This document shows, piece after piece, positions 6,202-10,713 of a stretch of 10,713 bases of DNA. The stretch comes from an uncultured bacterium (GTDB taxonomy: Bacteria > Bacillota > Clostridia > Lachnospirales > Lachnospiraceae). Position 1 is the stretch's first letter. Every line of letters begins with the position of its first letter. The notes beneath the pieces were generated by a model. That model was given only the letters and a program-made list of their open reading frames with translations. It had not been told where the DNA came from and searched no databases. The stretch is taken from assembly GCA_905215405.1 (NCBI GenBank), contig CAJMQE010000111.1, positions 1-10,713 on the forward strand. Reading direction: 5' to 3'. Made by a program: the position numbers and the translations under genes.

Positions 6202-6259
6202 TGTCTGCTTATATTGCCTGTAACTTTTTCTATGTCTGCTATATTTCTTGTAACTTTTT
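6202..6259. repeat. Two tandem copies of a ~28-base direct repeat
   Basis: Copies at 6202-6229 and 6233-6259 both start TGTCTGCT and end TGTAACTTTTT; they differ by one deletion and two substitutions. The period is 31 bases, close to three DNA turns. On the minus strand each copy begins AAAAAGTTACA and contains ATATA. They fill nearly all of the corA-add spacer, starting immediately past the corA stop. They could be a recent duplication or paired regulator sites in front of add. Confidence 0.75.
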
Positions 6260-6260
6260 A

Positions 6261-7205
6261 TTATAACATTTTTCTACGTTTTAAGATAATCAGTGCCGCA
6301 ATACATACGACTGCTGTCAGAACACAGATAATCAAAAATCCATGTGGTGTATCTGAAAGCGGCATCCACCTTCCACTGACATTCATTCCATAGATACCGG
6401 AAATAATTGTTGGAATGGCCATGACCAGTGTGATCGATGTCAGAAATTTCATTGTATTATTCAGCCTGTTATCAATAATATTTGAAATCAGTTCCCGTGT
6501 ACCATGAATAATATCTCTGTAAATGTTCGTCATTTCGATTGCCTGCTGATTTTCAATGATTACATCCTCTAAAAGTTCTTTGTCATCCTGATACTGCTTG
6601 ATTCTCTGGTATCTTGTCAGTCTTTCCAGTACCAGTTTGTTCGCGCTAAGTGATGTTGCGAAATATACTAGATTGGATTCCAGCTCATGCAGGTCAAAAA
6701 GATCCATATCTTCCGTATCTCTGTTTCCTGCTCTCGTTTCGATTTCACTTCTCCTTCTATCGATTACGCGTAGATAAGCCTGATAGACACTGGCTGTTCT
6801 GAACATGATCTGATATACAAAGCGCATTCTTTTTTTTGAAGAAAATCCTTTGATCCTGTTCGCTGCAAACATCTTCATGACCATATTTTCCTGGCTGCAT
6901 ACCGTAATCACAGCATCTTTGACAAGAATGATACCAAGTGGAATTGTTGTATAGGCATTTCGGTTATTTCTGATTTCCTCAGAAGGAATATCGACCAGAA
7001 TCAGTGTATATCCTTCTTCCAGATCGACTCGGGAACTTTCCTCATCATCCAGTGCGGCGATAATATCCGCAATATCTATATCAAAATGATCCGCTACCCT
7101 TCTGGACTCTTCCATAGTTGGTGCGATCATATTTACCCAGCTGCCTTCTTCAAACTCATTTAATTCCGAAATAATTCCATTGTCTGTCCGATAAATATTC
7201 AGCAT
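6261..7205 (-). CDS. corA: CorA-family magnesium transporter
   Basis: The 314-residue protein has the CorA/MIT layout: an acidic cytoplasmic N-terminal domain (1-250) with long helices, then two membrane helices at the C-terminus (about 254-272 and 288-308). The signature Y-G-M-N sits at 272-275 at the end of the first helix, where it forms the selectivity loop of the homopentameric channel, followed by a conserved M-P. A basic K-R-R-K tail faces the cytoplasm. The likely role is Mg2+ uptake, though Co2+ or Ni2+ transport occurs in the family. GGAG lies 7 bases before ATG. Upstream is an inverted repeat in the leader region and the divergent DUF4250 gene. add follows in the same direction with no terminator visible between them. 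Confidence 0.93.
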   Translation of the reverse strand: MLNIYRTDNGIISELNEFEEGSWVNMIAPTMEESRRVADHFDIDIADIIAALDDEESSRVDLEEGYTLILVDIPSEEIRNNRNAYTTIPLGIILVKDAVITVCSQENMVMKMFAANRIKGFSSKKRMRFVYQIMFRTASVYQAYLRVIDRRRSEIETRAGNRDTEDMDLFDLHELESNLVYFATSLSANKLVLERLTRYQRIKQYQDDKELLEDVIIENQQAIEMTNIYRDIIHGTRELISNIIDNRLNNTMKFLTSITLVMAIPTIISGIYGMNVSGRWMPLSDTPHGFLIICVLTAVVCIAALIILKRRKML

Positions 7206-7267
7206 TTTTGTTCTCCTTTCCCCGTTTTTTCTCAGTCGTAATTAGTCTATTACTTTTATCATACTAC

Positions 7268-7286
7268 AGATAAATACAACTTATCT
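7268..7286. promoter_or_regulatory. Perfect 6-7-6 inverted repeat upstream of corA
   Basis: AGATAA (7268-7273) and TTATCT (7281-7286) flank ATACAAC. The site is about 65 bases upstream of the corA start, in the 222-base spacer shared with the divergent DUF4250 gene. It could be an operator. I found no corA promoter with convincing boxes, so its position relative to transcription is unknown. Confidence 0.3.
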
Positions 7287-7338
7287 ATGATTTTCTAAAA
7301 AAAATACAAATTAACCATAAATTTATAGCATGAATAAA

Positions 7339-7367
7339 TTGCATTCCATGACAAATACCGTTATGAT
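7339..7367 (+). promoter_or_regulatory. Promoter of the DUF4250 gene
   Basis: TTGCAT (7339-7344) and TATGAT (7362-7367) are separated by 17 bases. The -10 matches 5 of 6 positions and the -35 keeps TTG. The predicted start is near 7374, giving a leader of about 54 bases. Confidence 0.55.
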
Positions 7368-7427
7368 AGAGTGGTACGGCATTTCATACCGGACCATTTA
7401 CTAATTGTGAGAAAAGAGGACGATACC

Positions 7428-7610
7428 ATGCAAGATACATTACCAAAAGATCCTGTCATGCTGCTGAGTTTTACCAATACGCAGTTAAGAGATCACTATC
7501 CAACACTGACTGAATTCTGCAAGACTTTTATGGTCGATGAACACGAACTTGTAGCCAAACTCGCTTCCATTGATTATGAATATGATGCCAGTCGCAATCA
7601 GTTCCTGTAA
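7428..7610 (+). CDS. DUF4250 small protein
   Basis: This is a 60-residue soluble protein of unknown function. The sequence P-K-D-P-V-M-L-L-S-F near the start and Y-D-A-x-R-N-Q-F at the end are what I recognise as the DUF4250 family, common in Clostridia. The middle contains a segment (about 22-47) that could form a small helix-turn-helix, but that is only a reading of the residue pattern. I chose ATG at 7428, which has AGAGGA 7 bases upstream. A longer frame from GTG at 7371 would begin at about the predicted transcription start and has no ribosome site. It stands alone between its own promoter and a large terminator, divergent from corA and convergent with clpP. Confidence 0.82.
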   Translation: MQDTLPKDPVMLLSFTNTQLRDHYPTLTEFCKTFMVDEHELVAKLASIDYEYDASRNQFL

Positions 7611-7638
7611 AAGACCATTCTTATGGTTACATACAAAA

Positions 7639-7757
7639 AGTAAAAATTGCTCTATTTGCATAAAAAGCTGTCTCTCTATTAGTCTGATACATTTTTCGTA
7701 TCTTCATAATAGAAAGACAGCTTATTTTATCTATTAATAAAGTAGCCAATTTTTACT
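7639..7757. terminator. Nested palindrome, bidirectional terminator
   Basis: The core stem pairs 7665-7681 with 7707-7723: nine pairs from AAGCTGTCT, one C-A mismatch, then seven pairs from TCTATTA. An inner GATAC/GTATC stem (7686-7702) continues it. T-rich stretches follow on both strands, so it can end DUF4250 and the convergent clpP. Outside this, AGTAAAAATTG (7639-7649) and CAATTTTTACT (7747-7757) are a second perfect 11-bp inverted pair. The whole 119-base unit is more than a terminator needs. Confidence 0.75.
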
Positions 7758-7773
7758 CTTCGCTAATTTTACT

Positions 7774-8361
7774 TTATCTCTTTGCCATGATCTGGTCAAT
7801 CAGCCCATAGGATTGTGCTTCCTGTGCCGTCATATAATGATCTCTCTGCGTATCCGCAGTAATCTGGTCAAGACTTTTGCCTGTGTTACTGGCGAGGATC
7901 TGATTTAGTTTTTCTTTATTTTTCTGCATCTGTTCTGAAAAAATCCTGATGTCTTCACAGGGTCCTTTGAGTCCTCCGCCAATACTTGGCTGATGGATCA
8001 TAATGGTCGCATCCGACAGTGCAAGCCTTTTTCCTTTGGTTCCTCCTGCCAGTAAAAATGCCCCAAAACTGGCAGCAAGACCAATACAGATTGTTGAGAC
8101 ATCACATTTTATATACTGCATGGTATCATATATAGCCAGCCCTGCTGTAATCGAGCCACCCGGACTGTTGATGTACAGACTGATATCCTTTGATGGATCC
8201 TTCGACTCCAAAAAGAGCAGCTGCGCAACGATCGAACTTGCCGACTCATCATTGACCTCTTCTCCAAGAAAAATTATTCTATCCGCTAATAGCCTGGAAT
8301 AAATATCATAACCTCGCTCTCCATGACTGGTCTGCTCAATTACATTTGGTATCAGACTCAT
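7774..8361 (-). CDS. clpP: ClpP-type serine protease paralogue
   Basis: From ATG at 8361 this is a 195-residue ClpP, the usual length, beginning M-S-L-I-P-x-V-I-E. The catalytic triad is intact: S98 (A-A-S), H123 (M-I-H-Q-P) and D174 (R-D). N-S-P-G-G-S, which shapes the oxyanion site, is present. Next to the catalytic Ser, the normal A-A-S-M-G is A-A-S-F-G, and the H-Q-P loop is two residues longer than in Staphylococcus ClpP, so it is a divergent copy. It would form a 14-subunit chamber working with a Clp ATPase, but no clpX or clpA follows, so it is probably not the housekeeping copy. Its ATG overlaps the araC stop as ATGA, pointing to translational coupling; a longer start at 8379 is less likely. 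Confidence 0.93.
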   Translation of the reverse strand: MSLIPNVIEQTSHGERGYDIYSRLLADRIIFLGEEVNDESASSIVAQLLFLESKDPSKDISLYINSPGGSITAGLAIYDTMQYIKCDVSTICIGLAASFGAFLLAGGTKGKRLALSDATIMIHQPSIGGGLKGPCEDIRIFSEQMQKNKEKLNQILASNTGKSLDQITADTQRDHYMTAQEAQSYGLIDQIMAKR

Positions 8362-8819
8362 GCTGCCACCCCCATACACCTGAAATATGATCTATTTGTA
8401 CAGGAACTCTGCTTCTTAAGTATAGATGTAACTTTGAGCGTCGCATCTTCTTGCTGTAACAGCACTTTATGGAACGGTTCCATTGCCGGCTCAAAAATCC
8501 CTCTTTGTCTGTAAGCACTCGGTGATACATGATAGACCTTTTTAAATGCCAACGTAAAAGCCTGCTGGGAATCATAATTTGCTTCATACGCAATATCTAC
8601 AATCCGTAACTTTGTTCTTACCAGATCTCTTGCTGCCTCTGTCAGACGTCTCATCTGAATATACTTATGAATTGTATAATTGGTCTGCTGGGAGAACAGC
8701 CTGATCAGATAGAATCTCGAATACCCCATTTTCTGTTCGATCTCCTCCAGTGTCAGTTCATCTTTTAAATGCCCTTCTATATATGCTAACAGTTCCTCTA
8801 CCATCTGTTCTTCATTCAT
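8358..8819 (-). CDS. AraC-family DNA-binding regulator without sensor domain
   Basis: The 153-residue protein is essentially a bare AraC/XylS DNA-binding domain. The first helix-turn-helix lies at about 22-43 and the second at about 72-94. The family signature runs from I-V-D-I-A-Y to P-x-x-Y-R (about 73-104). No N-terminal ligand domain exists, so it resembles MarA/SoxS in architecture. The last 45 residues (109-153) match nothing I recognise and end in V-A-A at the clpP start. AAAGGAGG lies 8 bases before the ATG, a strong site. It overlaps clpP by four bases, so both come from one mRNA. Its promoter is uncertain: TATAAA at 8868-8873 is the best -10 candidate, with only a weak -35. Such proteins are often controlled by their amount rather than by a ligand. 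Confidence 0.9.
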   Translation of the reverse strand: MNEEQMVEELLAYIEGHLKDELTLEEIEQKMGYSRFYLIRLFSQQTNYTIHKYIQMRRLTEAARDLVRTKLRIVDIAYEANYDSQQAFTLAFKKVYHVSPSAYRQRGIFEPAMEPFHKVLLQQEDATLKVTSILKKQSSCTNRSYFRCMGVAA

Positions 8820-8884
8820 TTTTCAAGCCTCCTTTCCCTTAGTATAAGACTATGAAAAGAAAATTTCTTTATAAAAATTGCAAA

Positions 8885-8915
8885 AAAACGGCTGAAATTA
8901 AATTTCAGCCGTTTT
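8885..8915. terminator. Strong 15-bp-arm terminator upstream of araC
   Basis: The arms 8885-8899 (AAAACGGCTGAAATT) and 8901-8915 are perfect inverted repeats separated by one A; in RNA the real loop would be a few bases larger. The minus strand continues with seven T, so it ends transcripts coming from the 49-residue gene. It lies only 65 bases before the araC start, so it also insulates, or could attenuate, araC-clpP. Confidence 0.85.
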
Positions 8916-8934
8916 CCCAGTCCACTGCCCACAT
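8905..8934 (-). other. Nine-residue open frame entering the terminator hairpin
   Basis: ATG at 8934 opens MWAVDWENG and stops with TGA at 8907-8905, inside the hairpin stem. Two of nine residues are Trp. Its ribosome site is poor: GGAG is 12 bases away. In frame the reading can be extended back to a TTG (21 residues, no ribosome site). It could be a leader peptide, the remnant of a gene, or chance. Confidence 0.2.
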
Positions 8935-8987
8935 CCTGTCTGGCAGCTCCTGTATTCCTTCAATAAGCAATTAGTAACCCATATATT

Positions 8988-9137
8988 TTAATCATTTTTT
9001 TCTTTTCGATACATGCATTCCATTCCCTCTACGAATGCCTTTGCCATTTCAACTGATTCAAAATATCTGTACTGTTTTCCATTTATATAGACACACGTCT
9101 CCCTTATGTCTACAAACAGTTCTCCTAATAATGTCAT
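8988..9137 (-). CDS. Small 49-residue protein, unknown function
   Basis: This short gene begins MTLLGELFVDIRE and ends with a charged K-E-K-N-D tail. It is hydrophilic overall, without a signal peptide or membrane segment. The part V-Y-I-N-G-K-Q-Y-R-Y-F followed by a helix-like S-V-E-M-A-K-A-F-V-E-G looks like beta strands then an amphipathic helix. Two cysteines (C15, C41) are present. AAGGAG lies 5 bases before the ATG, and a very good promoter (TTGCAT-N17-TATAAA) lies upstream, so I consider it real. The leader is about 94 bases. The strong terminator at 8885-8915 closes the unit. It sits alone between the MATE gene and araC-clpP. I do not recognise the family. Confidence 0.65.
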   Translation of the reverse strand: MTLLGELFVDIRETCVYINGKQYRYFESVEMAKAFVEGMECMYRKEKND

Positions 9138-9237
9138 GTTCTCTCCTTAGTCATTGCTTGTTCCAATTTATGGACCCGCTTATTATTAGGTACTACTCGC
9201 CCAAATATTTTTACCGCATTTTACAAAACCATTTCTA

Positions 9238-9266
9238 TTTATACAACATTCAGTCGAAAAATGCAA
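9238..9266 (-). promoter_or_regulatory. Promoter of the 49-residue gene
   Basis: On the minus strand TTGCAT (9261-9266) is followed after 17 bases by TATAAA (9238-9243). The -35 box lies inside the hairpin that terminates the MATE gene. The predicted start is near 9231. Confidence 0.6.
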
Positions 9267-9290
9267 CATTTTCTTTGTGATTGTTGCATT
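9260..9290 (-). terminator. Terminator of the MATE gene
   Basis: AATGCAACA (9260-9268) and TGTTGCATT (9282-9290) are perfect 9-base inverted arms with a 13-base loop. On the minus strand five T follow the stem start of the tail (TTTTTCG). The stem overlaps the last bases of the MATE stop codon, so termination would be immediate. Its GC content is low, so efficiency may be modest. Confidence 0.6.
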
Positions 9291-10617
9291 ATTTGTCGGT
9301 TTTTAGAACCGGATTGGTCTTCATTCTTACAATCAATGGGATTACCATCAGAATCCATACGATTGGTTCTGCCAGTATAATTCCCATATAACCGAGCACC
9401 GGCACCAGAAGAATTACGATCAGCACCTTTCCCACAAGCTCAATAGAACTGGAAATGATCGGTACCACGCAGTCCCCGATTCCCTGCATGGAATTTCGAA
9501 GAATTGTGATCATAGCCGGTACAAAATAAAACGATGTATCGATTCTTAAATACAGGCTTGCTGTGGATAGCACCTGTGGGTCCGTTGTTCCTGTGACCAT
9601 GCGGACCAGAAGTGGTGCGATCGTGTAGCTGGAAATGATCACGCCTGCGCACCAGATCCATGTGACACCTATTACTTTCCGAATACCTTTTTTAATTCGG
9701 TCTATCTGTCCCGCACCAAGATTTTGTCCGCAATATGTGGCCATTGTCGTTCCAAATACTGAAAATAGGAGCATATAAAGTTCTGTAATTTTTCTTGCTG
9801 CTGTATGAGCAACAATAATCGATGTTCCAAATGTATTAATTGCACTCTGCAATGCTACAGTACCAAGTGATACAATAGAAGACATAAATCCCATAGAAAG
9901 CCCTGACGCAAACAGCTTTCTTACCAGTTCCATCGATATCCTAAAATCATCTGCATGTAATCTTAATATCTCATATTTTCTTGTCATATAGACATAACAG
10001 AGCACTGTCGCAATAAGCTGCGATGCAACTGTGGCGAGCGCCGCTCCCCGTACTCCCATATGAAAGAACACTATCAGTGCATAATCTCCACCAATATTTA
10101 ATACAACGGATACCCCTAGAAATATCAGCGGCATGACCGTATCTCCAATTGCACGAAGTGTTGCTGCAAATGCATTATAGAACATGGATATCAGCATCCC
10201 TGCAAATATAATGAATATGTACTGATAGGACATTGCAATGACTTCCTGTGGTGTATTGAGCACAGTGAGAAGAGGCATCAAAAACACAAGACTAAAGATT
10301 GTTAGAACTGCTGCAATCAGTGTTCCGAGCAGAAAAGATGCTGCAACTGTTTTCTTCAATTTTTTGTGGTCCCCCGCGCCAAATGCCTGCGCTGTCATAA
10401 CCGCAAATCCATTCATTAGTCCTGTCATAAAGCCAATGCCGAGTGTATTGACCGAATTTGTTGCACCAACTGCTGCCAGTGCCTGCTCCCCAAGAATTTC
10501 TCCTACGATTCTGGTATCGACCAGACTATAAGTCAGCTGCAGCAACTGCCCCAGCAGAATTGGCAGTGAAAAAGTGAGTATCAGTTTTGTAATATTTCCT
10601 TTGGTCAGATCTTTCAT
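9289..10617 (-). CDS. MATE-family multidrug efflux transporter
   Basis: The 442-residue membrane protein fits the MATE fold: about twelve hydrophobic helices in two six-helix halves. The N-terminal half starts with the usual L-x-x-G-x-I-x-K-L-I-L-x-F-S-L-P-I pattern, followed by V-D-T-R-I-V-G in the first helix-loop region and Q-A-F-G-A-G-D after the second. The second half repeats this with Q-N-L-G-A-G at about 295-300. Members of this NorM/DinF-like family expel cationic drugs or metabolites in exchange for Na+ or H+. Substrate cannot be told from the sequence. AGGAAG lies 8 bases before ATG. It is transcribed alone, from a promoter with a repressor-like palindrome, and ended by the hairpin at 9260-9290. 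Length and ends look complete. Confidence 0.93.
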   Translation of the reverse strand: MKDLTKGNITKLILTFSLPILLGQLLQLTYSLVDTRIVGEILGEQALAAVGATNSVNTLGIGFMTGLMNGFAVMTAQAFGAGDHKKLKKTVAASFLLGTLIAAVLTIFSLVFLMPLLTVLNTPQEVIAMSYQYIFIIFAGMLISMFYNAFAATLRAIGDTVMPLIFLGVSVVLNIGGDYALIVFFHMGVRGAALATVASQLIATVLCYVYMTRKYEILRLHADDFRISMELVRKLFASGLSMGFMSSIVSLGTVALQSAINTFGTSIIVAHTAARKITELYMLLFSVFGTTMATYCGQNLGAGQIDRIKKGIRKVIGVTWIWCAGVIISSYTIAPLLVRMVTGTTDPQVLSTASLYLRIDTSFYFVPAMITILRNSMQGIGDCVVPIISSSIELVGKVLIVILLVPVLGYMGIILAEPIVWILMVIPLIVRMKTNPVLKTDK

Positions 10618-10633
10618 AAACGTATCTTCCTTT

Positions 10634-10667
10634 AAGCCTTCTTTAATATCCTATTAAAATGAGGCTT
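10634..10667. promoter_or_regulatory. Palindromic operator or hairpin in the MATE leader
   Basis: TTTAATA (10642-10648) and TATTAAA (10652-10658) are perfect arms around TCC, enclosed by a second pair, AAGCCT (10634-10639) and AGGCTT (10662-10667). It covers roughly -4 to +30 of the predicted transcript. That fits a repressor site of the MarR or TetR kind. As RNA it would make a hairpin that ends just before the AAAGGAAG ribosome site. Confidence 0.5.
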
Positions 10668-10669
10668 CG

Positions 10670-10697
10670 TGTATAGTTGTGGCTAACTCCACCTCAA
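10670..10697 (-). promoter_or_regulatory. Likely promoter of the MATE gene
   Basis: On the minus strand TTGAGG (10692-10697) is followed after 16 bases by TATACA (10670-10675); each matches 4 of 6 consensus positions. The predicted start is 10663. An A/T-only perfect palindrome, AAATTTATAAATTT, lies immediately upstream and may act as an UP-like element. The spacer holds AGTT-GTGGCT-AACT, a short inverted repeat. Confidence 0.4.
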
Positions 10698-10713
10698 ATT
10701 TATAAATTTACAA

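Noticed and set aside
6202..6259. CRISPR repeat pair
   Set aside because: Only two imperfect copies separated by three bases, with no spacer-sized gaps and no cas genes.
8336..8593. Second minus-strand frame across the araC-clpP junction
   Set aside because: It is the alternative frame of araC and clpP, with no ribosome site and no recognisable fold.
9035..9280. Plus-strand 81-codon frame opposite the 49-residue gene
   Set aside because: It has no ribosome site, and the opposite strand has a complete promoter, ribosome site and terminator.
10634..10713. Guanidine or other known riboswitch before the MATE gene
   Set aside because: An ACGA occurs, but the paired ACGR-loop hairpins of guanidine-II and the other known motifs are not present.

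Overview
The window looks like chromosomal DNA from a strictly anaerobic, low-GC Clostridia, most likely a gut Lachnospiraceae. The evidence is AT-rich spacers, strong AAGGAG-type ribosome sites, sigma-A-like promoters, and a gene set typical of that group: class I hybrid cluster protein, DUF4250, CorA, MATE and an orphan ClpP. No tRNA, rRNA, CRISPR array or complete insertion sequence was seen.

Left part (1-1400). The first 50 bases hold a short GC-rich hairpin and perhaps the tail of an element cut by the window edge. A bidirectional terminator follows, then a minus-strand membrane protein with two tandem zinc-ribbon motifs and its own good promoter. A 397-base AT-rich spacer leads to a minus-strand cupin gene.

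Nitrosative-stress block (904-4967). A divergent pair is the centre of interest. On the plus strand is a Crp/Fnr-type regulator. On the minus strand is a polyferredoxin-like protein followed by hcp (hybrid cluster protein with an extra C-terminal DUF1858-like domain), and possibly the cupin by readthrough. The spacer holds a palindrome, TGTTG-N6-CAACA, centred exactly 41.5 bases upstream of the predicted ferredoxin-hcp start. It also lies just downstream of the regulator's own predicted start. This fits class II activation of the operon and self-repression of the regulator. The ferredoxin protein probably delivers electrons to Hcp, because no Hcr-like reductase is present.

Middle (4968-7757). 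A 114-base imperfect palindrome separates the regulator from a convergent minus-strand pair, corA then add (adenosine deaminase). Almost the whole corA-add spacer is two copies of a ~28-base direct repeat. A divergent plus-strand DUF4250 gene with its own promoter ends in a second large nested palindrome.

Right part (7774-10713). An AraC-type DNA-binding protein and a ClpP paralogue overlap by ATGA on the minus strand. Upstream are a 15-bp-arm terminator, an overlooked 49-residue gene with a good promoter and ribosome site, and a MATE efflux pump. The pump's predicted start site is overlapped by a perfect 7-3-7 palindrome that looks like a repressor operator.

Family calls come from motif recognition only. 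Promoters, operators and structures are read by eye and were not scored or folded.
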